A stretch of DNA of 64,000 nucleotides from VXPW01 sp965115815 (GTDB taxonomy: Bacteria; Pseudomonadota; Alphaproteobacteria; TMED109). Below, piece after piece: positions 28,740 through 38,227 of this stretch; position 1 is the first letter of the stretch, and each line of letters begins with the position of its first letter. Position numbers and translations under genes: made by a program. Below the pieces are notes generated by a model that ran no database searches, was not told the DNA's origin, and was given only the letters and a program-made list of their open reading frames with translations. The stretch is from assembly GCA_965115815.1 (NCBI GenBank), contig OZ220465.1, forward strand, positions 310,001 through 374,000, in the 5' to 3' direction.

Positions 28740-30687
28740 CGGCATGTGGGCACCCAACTGCGGTATCGGCTCCAGTCGGAGCGGGGCGTGCCGGGCCCCA
28801 GATTTGCGTCCGGCTTCCCGGGACCGGTGGATCGGGTGGTGAGACCCCGCGGTCGCGGCATCGGAATCCCGCGGTGATCGGCCCGAGCCGGTTCCCGGTC
28901 CGTCCGTCGGTGCGCGGCCGGAACCCGGGGTTCCGGGTTCCGGGGAGGGCCCCGGACCGACTGCCCGACGGGATCGAGGCCCGGTACGGGTATCGTTCCC
29001 TTCCGGTCGAAACCTTCGTGGATCCGGAGACCCGTGCGGGCGCCGTGGATGCCGCCGCCGGCCGGGAGCGGGTGGGAGAGACCGCCGGGCGGGGGCGGTT
29101 CGCGCGCCCCGGGGCGGAGCGACGGTCGGTCAGGGCGGTGTGGATGCGTCCGCTGCGGAGCGACGGGCGCCGGGTCCTGGGTGGGGCGCCGGCGGCTCCG
29201 TCGGCTTTCGGTCCGGCCGGCGGACCGGAGCGGGGGAGCTGGACCGCGAACGGGTTCGGCGGAGCGTCGCCGGGGGACCGTCGGCTCGGCCGCCAGTCGG
29301 TCACGAGTGCCTCCCTGACGGCTGATCCACCCGGCGCATCGTTCCCCGTCGCCGCTCGGGGTCGGCAGACCCCGGTCACCGGGTACTACCGGAGGATCGA
29401 CCGGCCGGCCGGGTCGGCGGTCACGCCGGAGGCCATTCCGGCCCCGCACCGGGAGCGCACCCTTCGGCGCATGGCCCCCGGCAGGACGGTGTCGAGGATC
29501 TGGGACGGATCGGACCTCGACTTCGCGACCCACCCGAAGTGCGGCGATCCCGGCCTCGGTGGCCGCAACCGGAACGCATCGGAAACGCGGGGCCGGCCCC
29601 GGCATTCGACGCCGGCGGTCGATGCGGACCCCGGCCTTCCCCTCGGCGTCCCCCGCATCGAATCCGACGCGCCGGACGGCCGGGCCGAGAAGGGCAAGCC
29701 CCTCGAAGAGCGGACATCCGCCCACCGGATGCGGAGCTTGCGGGACACCTCGGCGCGGGTGCCGGACGGCGTGCGGGTCGTCTCCGTACTCGACCGGGAG
29801 GCGGACTTCTTCGCCCGGTCCGCTGAGCGGCGGCGGCGGGGCAACGTCGACCTTCCGGTCCGGGCCCGCCACGACCGGCCCCTGGGCAAGGACGAAAAGA
29901 AACTCTTCGCGCAACGGGCTGCGGAACTCCCTGCCGGCTCCCCGGAGATCCGGATCGCCCGCCGGTCGGCCCGCAACTCCACCCGCACCCGGAAGGCCGA
30001 GGCGGAGCGGGAAGCGCGGGTCGACAAGGTATTCCTGCGGTTCCGGCGTTTCGACCTGCCTCCTCCCGGGAACGGAACCGACTCGGAAGACCCCGTGCCC
30101 ATGACGGCGGTCCGCGTGACCGAGGAAGATCCGCCGGCAGGCGTGGAGCCCCTGCACGGGACGCTGCTCACCCGCCGGCCGGTACTGACCCCGAAGGAAG
30201 CTCAGCGGGTGCTGGAACCGGATCGCCTGCGCGGGTGGATCGAGGACCGGCGCCGGGTTCCGCCAAGCGGATGCACGGCGGAATTCCTCGACCATCGGGA
30301 AGGCCACTGGATCGAGCGGGCGGTCACGATCCAGGCCGTGCTCGCCTGGCGAATCCTCGCCATGGTCATGCTCGGACGGGACCCCCCGAACAGCCCGCCG
30401 AGGTGCGGTTCTGCAAAACCGAAATCATGGTGCTCAAGGACTTCGCCCGCCGGCACAAGCTCCGGTACCGACCGGACCACCTGGGGCACGCCGTGCGGAC
30501 CATGGTGATCTCGTCGGCTATCCCGATCGTCGCAGCGACCCCCCAGCGGGATCCAAGTTGGTCTGGCGGCGCTGCACCTACATGGCGATCCTGGATCAAG
30601 GCTACGAATGGGTGCTGGAGATGGATCCATCCAGCGAGTTGTACCAGGAATTCCATCCTGACAAGCGATGTCAGTCATAGGCAGGAC
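28740..30687 (+). pseudogene. decayed IS4 transposase with N-terminal DUF4338 domain
   Basis: Pieces in several frames. At 28750-29150 are DUF4338 blocks: LRYRLQSERG, RDRWIGW, then RYGYRSLPVETFVD and ETAGRGRFARPG. From about 29225 comes a Tn5-like IS4 transposase: GDRRLGR start, WDGSDLDF, VVSVLDREADFF, WIEDRRRVPPSGC, TIQAVLAWRILAM, then after a frameshift near 30405 KTEIMVLKDFARRHKLRYRP, and after another a C-terminal VWRRCTYM...PDKRCQS. Candidate D, D and E catalytic residues remain. Frameshifts and lost start make it non-functional. It ends inside the first codons of the gcvR-like gene. Confidence 0.65.
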
Positions 30688-31192
30688 GCACCTCCTACTC
30701 TCGGCTGTTACCGCCGGGGATCCGCAAGGACGGGATCTGCTGGTTCGCGCTATTCACGAATGCGGCTGTGGCGCCGAGGAAATGCGGCTCGTCCGCTTCG
30801 GCGACCATGTGGGCATCTTCGCGTGCGTGTCCGGCAACTGGAACGCGGTCACCAAGCTCGAAGGCGTACTCGCCCGCCTGCATGGGGAGCACGGGCTCTA
30901 GGTTGTGTCGTCGCAGTCGAGCGACGCCGTCCCGTACCTTGCAGAGACCACCGGCGCCGACCGCCCCGGCGTGCCCGCACGGATGGTGCGGTTCTTCCGC
31001 GAGCGCGAGATCCCGATCGAGGACTTCCATGCGACGACTGGCCGCAGCCCTTGCCGCGAGACGAGAATCGGGTCGCTCCACCTCATCGTCGACCTGCCCG
31101 CATCGCTCTCACTGGCTACAATCCGGGACGAGTTCATGAACCTCTGCGACGAGCTGAACATGAACGGCGTGCTGGTACCGATCAGCAGGTAG
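30668..31192 (+). pseudogene. ACT-domain protein, GcvR-like, split by an in-frame TAG
   Basis: One frame encodes 77 residues (starting MSVIGRTHLLLSAV), a TAG at 30899-30901, then 96 more residues in the same frame, including TTGADRPGVPARMVRFFRE, an ACT-domain opening. Together about 174 aa and two ACT domains, the layout of the glycine-cleavage repressor-like GcvR family. GTG 30905 could restart the second half as a separate 95-aa protein. The first codons overlap the decayed transposase end, so the original start may be lost. Either a nonsense mutant or two separate ACT proteins. Confidence 0.6.
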
Positions 31193-31387
31193 CGCGCCGA
31201 AGACGTCCGGCTGCGCATGCCAGATCGCGAGAACGGCCCCTCCCGCGCCCGCGTCTGCTCGACCTCGTGCGCAACCGCCATGGGTTTGCTCGGATGCACT
31301 GGACCGAATGAAACGGCGCATAGCGCGTGAATATCGGTATTTTGTGCCAGAATATGACACCAATATCGGCTGGGATGAGGAACTATC

Positions 31388-32761
31388 ATGTTACTTCGCT
31401 TCGGAGTCTCCAACCACCGCTCCATTTGTGACTATCGGGAGCTGCACTTGAGTGCGTCGAGGCGAATCAAGCGCAAGGGGCCGGTCATTCCTGCGCCGAC
31501 GCTGAAAGAGAATGCAGTTCCCGTCGTCGCACTCTACGGCAGCAATGCGACGGGGAAATCGAATCTTATTGATGCGATGGACGAAATTCGGCGGGTAATC
31601 GTTCGTTCTCACAAATCGTTGGGTGCCACCGACCGCATTCCTCGGACCCCGTTTCGGCTCGATGGTGCGGGTAACACGCAACCGACGCGGTTCGACTGCA
31701 CGTTCTCGGTGGGAGAAGGGGTGTCTGCTGCGGAGCAGAGTCCCCCCACACCCGAAAGCGTGTACGAGTATGGGTTCGAGTACGTGGACACGGAGTTTCG
31801 GCGCGAGTGGTTGTATCGGATGGTGCGCAATGAACGACAAAGCACCCAAGTGCTGTTCGAGCGCAGGACCGAAGACGGCAAGGTCCGCGTGAGATTTGGC
31901 AGTCAGCTCCGTGGCAGAAATAGGACAATCGCCAGTCTGACCCGTCCAAACAGTCTGTTTCTGTCCGCCGGTGCCCAGAACAATCATTCGCTGCTGATTG
32001 AACTGTATCGCTATTTCGCCGAGCGATGGAAGATCATTCTGAATTCGGAAGCCATGGATGAACTGATTGTCGCGAAGCGTCTATCCGACTATGGTCACAT
32101 GGAAAATCTTCTTATGCTGATACGCCAGGCCGACATCGGAATAGTCGATATCGATATCAAAGAGGAGGAAGTCGAGGAGAAGCGTGCGGGATTCGAGCGC
32201 GATCTTGCCAGTCTGATTTCGAAGCACTTTCCTCAAAACCCCGAACACGATCTAGAAGCATCAATGGTCAACGAGATGCTTCACAGGAAACGGTTGAGTT
32301 TCATGCACTCGGCGGCCGGGGATCGTACTGCGGCTTTCAGATACTCCACGGAAAGCAAGGGAACACGAACTCTGATTTCCTTGCTTATTCCGGCGCTGGA
32401 AGCGCTGTCGCGTGGATCGCTTCTCGTAATCGACGAGCTCGATACCAGCCTCCATACGAATCTGGCGCGTTCGTTCGTTTCGCTCTTTACCAAGAAGGAA
32501 TCCAACCCGCATGGCGCCCAACTCGTATTTTCTACCCACGACGTGGCGCTGCTCGGTAGCGGCGTGTTGAATCCGGATGAAATCTGGCTGACCGACAAGA
32601 GTCATGAAGGTGAATCCCAGTTCACGCCATTGACCGATTTCAAGCTCCGCTCACGTGACGATATCGAGAAAGCGTACCGCGCGGGCCGTTTTGGGGGTAT
32701 TCCGATTGGCGACGACTTTTTCATCAGCTTCCGTGAGGACGGGAGCTCGGCGGGCCCATGA
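31388..32761 (+). CDS. rloA: RloA/AbiLi-type AAA ATPase
   Basis: 457 aa SMC/OLD-like AAA_15 ATPase. Walker A LYGSNATGKSNLIDAM is near residue 52; an ESKGTRTLISLL signature precedes Walker B SLLVIDELDTSLH; the H-loop is LVFSTHDVALL. It pairs with RloB, as in the AbiL abortive-infection system: the rloB ATG at 32758 overlaps this stop. Ribosome site GAGGA lies 8 bases upstream of ATG 31388. The DNA is clearly less GC-rich than the flanks, pointing to recent transfer. The gene looks intact, but its partner is broken. Confidence 0.87.
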   Translation: MLLRFGVSNHRSICDYRELHLSASRRIKRKGPVIPAPTLKENAVPVVALYGSNATGKSNLIDAMDEIRRVIVRSHKSLGATDRIPRTPFRLDGAGNTQPTRFDCTFSVGEGVSAAEQSPPTPESVYEYGFEYVDTEFRREWLYRMVRNERQSTQVLFERRTEDGKVRVRFGSQLRGRNRTIASLTRPNSLFLSAGAQNNHSLLIELYRYFAERWKIILNSEAMDELIVAKRLSDYGHMENLLMLIRQADIGIVDIDIKEEEVEEKRAGFERDLASLISKHFPQNPEHDLEASMVNEMLHRKRLSFMHSAAGDRTAAFRYSTESKGTRTLISLLIPALEALSRGSLLVIDELDTSLHTNLARSFVSLFTKKESNPHGAQLVFSTHDVALLGSGVLNPDEIWLTDKSHEGESQFTPLTDFKLRSRDDIEKAYRAGRFGGIPIGDDFFISFREDGSSAGP

Positions 32762-33241
32762 GCCGCGCGAGACGCATCGCGCGGCGGCCCGCCACACGCC
32801 TGCCCGCCGCCCGAATCGTGGTCGCCACGGAAGGAGTGTCGACCGAACCCGAGTATCTCAAGGTGTTCAATCGCATTCATGGAGACCGGTCCGTACGAGT
32901 CGTCCCGGTCGGTGTCGGCGGTGACCCGCGAACGGTGGTCGAACGCGCAATCGAAGAATTGGAGAAATCGTAGCGGGATCGGCTGGCGGGGCGCGATTCC
33001 GTGTGGGCCATGTTCGATCGGGACAGCCATGAGAGATTCGACGAGGCAAGGGATCTGGCGCGCAGCAGGGGCATTCGACTGGCCATTTCGAATCCGTGTT
33101 TCGAGCTATGGGGAATTCTCCACTATCAAGAGCAAAACGCGCCCCTCGAGAGACGGGCATGTCAGCGGAAGTTGAGGGAACTGTGTCCTCGATTTCGATA
33201 CAGCGCTGCAGCCCGCAAGATTTTCGATGATCGAGGTAACT

Positions 33242-35062
33242 AGTGCCCGCACCGAAAAAGTACAATGGTTTGACTCTGAAAGTGGAATCGTGATATAGAG
33301 GGGACGAAGAATCCCGCTTTGATGCGGGAATCGGCCGATGAGGTCGAGAATCGGCCGGATTTTCGGGAATCTTCGCGAGAATTGCCATGCGAAACGTCAT
33401 TCGCCTGCAGATGGAATTGGGTCAGGTTGCGATCGAGGAGATCGAGATCGACGAGAGCTCGCGGGATGACATTCCGCCGCTGCTGCTCGGGCTTCGGCAC
33501 GTGTATGCCGACCGGTCGGTTCGTGCCCGGTTGTTCGAGATCTTGGAGCAGGGGATCCTTCCCGAGGTGTCCCACACGAAAGGGCGTCCCGGCATGGAGC
33601 TGTGGAGGATCCTCGTGATGGGTCTCCTGAAGCAGGTCTTGGGGTGTGACTTCGATCGTCTGCACGAGCTGGTGAACCAACACCATACCGTTCGGAAGTT
33701 TCTGGGACACTCCGGCTTCTGGGACGAGACCCGGTACCGGTATCCCACGGTGGTACACAACGTGAGCCTGCTGACGCCGGACGTGCTGGGGGAGGTGTTG
33801 CAGCTGATCGCGGAGAGCGGCCATGCGCTGGTGCGGAAGCGGAAGCGGAAGCGGAAGAGCGGCCCGGGCGGTCGCCCGTCGAAGGAGCCCCTGCGGGGCC
33901 GCTGTGATTCGTTCGTGGTGAAGACGGATGTGCACTTCCCGACGGACGTCAACCTGCTGTGGGATGCGATGCGTTGCCTGGTGCGCGAGACGGGCCGCTC
34001 AACCCTGCGGGCGGGGGTGTCCGGATGGCGGCAGTGGCGGCATCGGAGCCGGAGGCTGCAGCGGCTCTTTCAGAAGGTTCGGCGGACCCGGCGGGCCCGT
34101 CCGGGGCCGATCCAAGCGTACCTCGACGCCTGCTGGGAGGAGGTCCGACGGGCGGAAGCGACGGTTCCTGCGCTTCGGGAGCAAGGCGTCGGAGCCCCCA
34201 GGATTCTCCGGATCGAGTCGTACCTCAAGCATGCCCGGAGGCAGCTCGACCAAGTGGACCGCCGCCTGCTGAAAGGCGAGAAGATCCCGCAGGAAGAGAA
34301 GGTGTTTTCGATCTTCGAGGAGCACACGCGCTGGTGTGTGAAGGGCAAGGCCGGGGTGCCGGTGGAACTCGGAGTGCCGGTGGCCGTGCTGGAGGACCAG
34401 CACGGCTTCCTCCTACACTCCCGGATCCTGTGGGAAGGCGGAGACGTGGATCATGCCGTACCCATGATCCGGGAAGCGCAGGCCCGCTTCCCCGACCTCC
34501 GCCTGTGCAGCTTCGATCGGGGGTTCCACAGTCCCTCCAACCGGATCGCACTGGACGAACTGCTGGATCACAACGTGCTTCCGAAGAAGGGAAAACTCGG
34601 TCCGACCGACCGGAAACGGGCCGCCGACCCGACGTTCCGGGAGATGCGCCGGCAGCATCCGGCCGTGGAGTCCGCCATCAATAATCTCGAGCAGCGCGGC
34701 ATGGACCGGGTCCTGTCGTATGGGGCGGAGGGTTTTGCGCGGATGGTGGCGCTCTCCATGGTGGCCTTCAATGTCCACCGCATCGGGTTGCTGCTGCAGA
34801 GACAGGCCCGGGCCCAAGCCCGACGACGACGAAGACGCGCCGCCTGACAGCGGCGCCCCTCCACCCCGTCCGCGAAGCTCGCCGGGAGCGGGAACGGAGC
34901 CGCTCGCCCTAGCGTCCGGATTCTGGGTGGGAAGAGCCCGGATGCCGCTACGAATCGGCAGGAATCCCCTGGAAACGGAGCGACCGGAGGCCCCGGAGGG
35001 TGGGTCCAACCCGAAATTTCGCCGGAAGGGCCGCCAAAATGACCATTTTCGGTGCGGGCACT
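33242..35062 (+). mobile_element. ISNCY-type insertion sequence, intact
   Basis: 1821 bp with perfect 17-bp inverted repeats: AGTGCCCGCACCGAAAA at 33242-33258 and its complement at 35046-35062. Flanked by the 4-bp duplication AACT (33238-33241 and 35063-35066). It landed only 6 bp inside the left end of the IS66 element, so it arrived later. It encodes one intact transposase, so it may be active. Confidence 0.87.
33387..34847 (+). CDS. ISNCY family transposase
   Basis: 486 aa DDE-type transposase of the ISNCY (ISDol1/IS1202-like) family. Landmarks: an N-terminal FLGHSGFWDETRYRYPTV region, a first catalytic Asp in CDSFVVKTDVHFPTDVNLLWDAM, a FEEHTRWCVKGKAG block before the strand ELGVPVAVLEDQHGF, and SFDRGFHSP. 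A basic tail ends the chain. The full length and intact inverted repeats suggest function. Confidence 0.82.
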   Translation: MRNVIRLQMELGQVAIEEIEIDESSRDDIPPLLLGLRHVYADRSVRARLFEILEQGILPEVSHTKGRPGMELWRILVMGLLKQVLGCDFDRLHELVNQHHTVRKFLGHSGFWDETRYRYPTVVHNVSLLTPDVLGEVLQLIAESGHALVRKRKRKRKSGPGGRPSKEPLRGRCDSFVVKTDVHFPTDVNLLWDAMRCLVRETGRSTLRAGVSGWRQWRHRSRRLQRLFQKVRRTRRARPGPIQAYLDACWEEVRRAEATVPALREQGVGAPRILRIESYLKHARRQLDQVDRRLLKGEKIPQEEKVFSIFEEHTRWCVKGKAGVPVELGVPVAVLEDQHGFLLHSRILWEGGDVDHAVPMIREAQARFPDLRLCSFDRGFHSPSNRIALDELLDHNVLPKKGKLGPTDRKRAADPTFREMRRQHPAVESAINNLEQRGMDRVLSYGAEGFARMVALSMVAFNVHRIGLLLQRQARAQARRRRRRAA

Positions 35063-35068
35063 AACTAC

Positions 35069-36547
35069 TCACCCCTGGTTGGGGTCGGGTTGGCCGTAGT
35101 GCTCGTTGAGGATGTCTGCGGCCTTTCCGTTGAGGGCGATGTGGATGGCGACGAGAGGGTTGTAGCCGAGTGCCTCCATGGAGGTGAGGAAGCTGGAGCC
35201 TCGGCACCATGCGGTTGCGTGGAGCATGGTGCGGAAACATCCGGACACTTTGATCTTGACCTTGGTCATTCGGATCTTCTGTTCTCCGGCATGGTTGGTG
35301 AAGCTGACGTCGGGGTCCTTCATGAAGCGGAGGACGGACGTCTCGTGTTTCACGAGACGTTCATGCAGGTTGTGGGCGTCGGACTTTGCGATGCGTCCCC
35401 GGGTTCCTTTCGTCCGCGGCGGGATATCGGGCAACTCCTTGGCGCCTTGGGTGAGAAGGGTGCGGTAGCGCTTGCGCACGGCCCGGCGGTCGGTCTCGTT
35501 CAAGGCCTTGGATGCGCTCTGGTTGACCCTGTGGCAGACCCCGCGCAGCAGGCTCTTCATCAATCGCGCCCAGCGGTAGCCGTTGGACTCGACGACGAAG
35601 GCCAGTTCGCGCAGCAGGTGGCTGCCGCACAGCTGGTGGCGGCACTGATCGTAGCCCATGTATGCAGCCCAGCAGTCGTGGACCAGGACGCCCTGGTAGC
35701 GCGGGAGGATGCCGATCTCTTCGATCGCCTCCCGACCGCGCTTGCGGTGCGGGAACTTCACGGTCAGGGTGCCGTCGGTGACGACATGGAGCCATTGGGT
35801 CTTGCCGGCGACCCGGAATCCGGTCTCATCGACATGCAAGGCCGGGCGTTGCAGGAGATGGGCCACGGCGACCTCCTCCCAAGATGCGAGCGCATCCTGA
35901 AAGCGCCGGACCTAGCCGAGACAGGTCGCCTCGGAGAGCTTGATGCCGGAGATCGCGTGCACGAGCGAGACAGCACGGCGCAGGGACAGCATCTGGGCGA
36001 TCAGCAGGTTGAGGACCAAGGCCTGGATGCTGACACCGTACTGCACGGGCCCCGGCATGAGGTCTGGGAACCGGCCCTTGGTCCGGGCCCGGCACTTCGG
36101 GCATTCCTTGATCTCGGCGTCGACGCGGCGCTCGACGACTTCGAACACGATGTCGTAGAGGACGCGGCGCTCCCGATCGACGGGGTCGACGTCGTCGAGG
36201 TCGGCGCCGCAAGCGTCGCAGGCATCGACGGTGATCGTCTCCTGGACGGTGGTCGTGCGCCGGTGACCGCCCGTCTGCGGGTTCGGCTTCGGGCCCTTGC
36301 CGTGGCTCCCGGTGCGCCGCGCGCTCTCGTCCTTGTCCGTCTGGGACGGCGGCAGACCGGAGTTCCGGCTCGTCTTGCGCGTGGTCTTCTCCAGGAGCAC
36401 GGCCAGCAGCAGCTGGAGCAGCATCAGCAGGCCGCGGACGAGCGCCTCGCACTCCGGGGAGACCTTGCCTTGCATGCGGAGATCCTGGAACCGCTTCTGG
36501 AAGGCGTCGACTTCCTGGCGCAGGGAGGTGCCGGCGACGCTCGTCAT
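35069..36547 (-). pseudogene. tnpC: IS66 transposase TnpC interrupted by an in-frame TAG
   Basis: 211 N-terminal codons from ATG 36547, then TAG at 35914-35912, then 281 more residues in the same frame. N-terminal part: leucine zipper (MLLQLLLAVLLEK), the NSGLPPSQ motif, a zinc-binding CDACG...CPKC domain, and LSEATCLG just before the TAG, where relatives usually have Tyr. C-terminal part: the DDE core ALHVDETGFRV, VLVHDCWAAYMGY, LCGSHLLREL and KSDAHNLHERL. Apart from the TAG it is complete (about 492 codons). A restart at ATG 35866 would lack the N-terminal DNA-binding region. Confidence 0.8.
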
Positions 36548-36867
36548 CCCGACGCCTCCACCCCCCGGACGGCCGCCCGCACGGCGAACCGCTCGCCTTC
36601 GGGCATCGTCCGGTAGCGCCGCGCCGGCGGCGGGCGCGTCCGGATGCCGCGGCGCTCCAAGGTCTCCAGCATCCCGAGGCCGGCCCCGACCCTGGAGCCG
36701 CCCTTTGCGGTCGTCCCGTGAAGGGGCTCGCAGAGGGTCTTCGCCCGCTCGGTGCGGCGGCAGGGGGAACACCGACCCACGGTCTCCCGAACCTCCGCGA
36801 TCGGCGGGCGGGTCCGGCGGCGGCCCGAACAGGGGGTCGACTTCAGGTCGATGATTCGCTGGTCCAT
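36544..36867 (-). CDS. small IS66-associated protein, possibly winged-helix
   Basis: 107 aa; its stop overlaps the tnpC ATG (ATGA), so it belongs to the element. The middle (KTLCEPLHGTTAKGG then GLGMLETLERRGIRTRPPP) resembles, by eye, the N-terminal helix-turn-helix found ahead of DUF4338 in other transposases (ELCRLWNW...LLLKLEQRGFIVLPP). That likeness is weak. A Cys pair (CSPC) is also present. It may be an accessory protein for target or end recognition. Confidence 0.45.
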   Translation of the reverse strand: MDQRIIDLKSTPCSGRRRTRPPIAEVRETVGRCSPCRRTERAKTLCEPLHGTTAKGGSRVGAGLGMLETLERRGIRTRPPPARRYRTMPEGERFAVRAAVRGVEASG

Positions 36868-37598
36868 GGGGATTCCCGCAGCCACGATTCGACGACAGCA
36901 TGCGAATCGGCGGGCGCTTGTCAAGCGGTGCGTGGACGACCCGCCCACGCACCGAAACGTCACCTCCTATCCAAGGTCTGCCGGTATGGGAACACCGCCG
37001 TCACCTCGACGCACCTATCCGAATGCCCGTGCCCCGCCGGGCGATCGACCCGTCGTCGCCTTCGATCCCTACCCGGCCGCCATCCACACCTCCGACGCGG
37101 TCCGCCCCGATGGCCCATCTTGGAGAGGGTCCCTCCTACAACGTCAAGCGCAGATCTCCGGCGGAGGGGAACGGCAGCCCACGGAACCCGCTCCACCGGA
37201 CCGCACGGCGGACCCGCGACGTCCCGCGCGGGGTGCCCGGTCGCGTTGCGGACCCCTCCCCACAAGGCCGGAACGGGGAGCGGCAGCCGAAGATCGACCC
37301 ACTTCTTGTCAGACGGACCCCGTGCATCCGGTCCTCGGCCGCAAGCGAGTGAAAGGGGCACGGAACAATGCCGGATCCGAACCCGTCAGGAAAAACGATT
37401 CGTCATCAGTAGGGGGGGTGAGTAGATACTGATCGAGAAGCAATCAAACAGTGTTATTCGGATGCTGTTGAAAGAGCCTCTTCATCGGTGCAACGTAGGG
37501 AAGAGGAGGGCGAGCCGGGAGGAAATCCGTCTACGACCGTCCACCTGCTCACGGAGTTGATATGTTGCTTCAAGCGTCGCGAGAAACACGGCAAGTGA

Positions 37599-37680
37599 TT
37601 CGCGTGACACGGTTACCGACCTTTGCCGCCGTAGCCGTAGCCGCACGGCGGGGGGTGTCGGCCGTGCACGATCACTCCCT
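37599..37680. other. short spacer between rloB and the IS5-type element
   Basis: Original downstream DNA of rloB up to the left inverted repeat of the next insertion sequence; no gene. Confidence 0.5.
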
Positions 37681-38227
37681 AGGGCCTGTTAACTCATTAT
37701 GTGGTGGAATATGTGGTAGAATCCGGATCCTTGGTTCGTAGAGAGGATTCCCGGTCATGGAACGCACGCAAGCCCAGTACGAGCGTATCCCTCATGTCTT
37801 TCCGAAGCACCGCGGCAATGTCTTGCTTAGTACTGTGTCGGTTCTTAACGCCATTCTGTACGTAGCCGAGCAGGGATGCAAGTGGCGCGGGCTGCCGGCG
37901 CACTTCGGCAACTGGCACACCATCTACACCCGGATGAACCGCTGGGCGAAGAAAGGCGTCTCTTGGATTGGGTGTTTGCGGAGTTGCAGCGCTTGGAGAT
38001 CATATGGGTGAAGGTCGGGGTGCGGTTCTTGGACAGCACAGTGGTGAAGGTGCACCCGGACGGTGCGGGAGCGCTCGAAAAGCATGGTGCTCAGGCCATC
38101 GGGACGTCGCCGCGGGGGCTGGACCCCCAAGCTTCATCGGGTCGCTGCGAAGGATCGAAACGCGGTAGGGTTTTCCTGGTCCGGAGGGCAGGAGGGCGAC
38201 ACGGGCCCCCACGACGATCCCACGCTG

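Larger units (their letters stand above)
33236..37429 (-). mobile_element. IS66-family element inserted in rloB, carrying a nested ISNCY
   Basis: Ends are GTAACTACTCACCCC at the left (interrupted after GTAACT by the ISNCY insertion and resuming at 35067) and the inverse of GTATCTACTCACCCC at the right; GTAA-type ends and the 8-bp target duplication TGATCGAG are IS66 hallmarks. Without the nested ISNCY it is 2369 bp. It carries tnpC (interrupted by TAG), a small upstream gene, and about 560 bp of sequence without a recognised gene (36868-37429). No usual tnpA/tnpB pair was recognised. Confidence 0.85.
32758..37598 (+). pseudogene. rloB: rloB (AbiLii-like), broken by an amber codon and by IS66
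   Basis: Part 1 is 32758-33235: RIVVATEGVSTEPEYLKVF, in-frame TAG at 32971-32973, then DSVWAMFDRDSH and AISNPCFELWGI, the RloB hallmarks. An IS66 element (33236-37429) follows, flanked by the 8-bp duplication TGATCGAG (33228-33235 and 37430-37437). Removing the insert and one repeat joins the frame exactly: KIFDDREAIKQCYSD, with the RloB tail (NPSTTVHLLTELI) ending at TGA 37596-37598. The restored protein would be about 212 codons, the family's usual size. ATGA overlap with rloA shows the original coupling. Confidence 0.85.
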
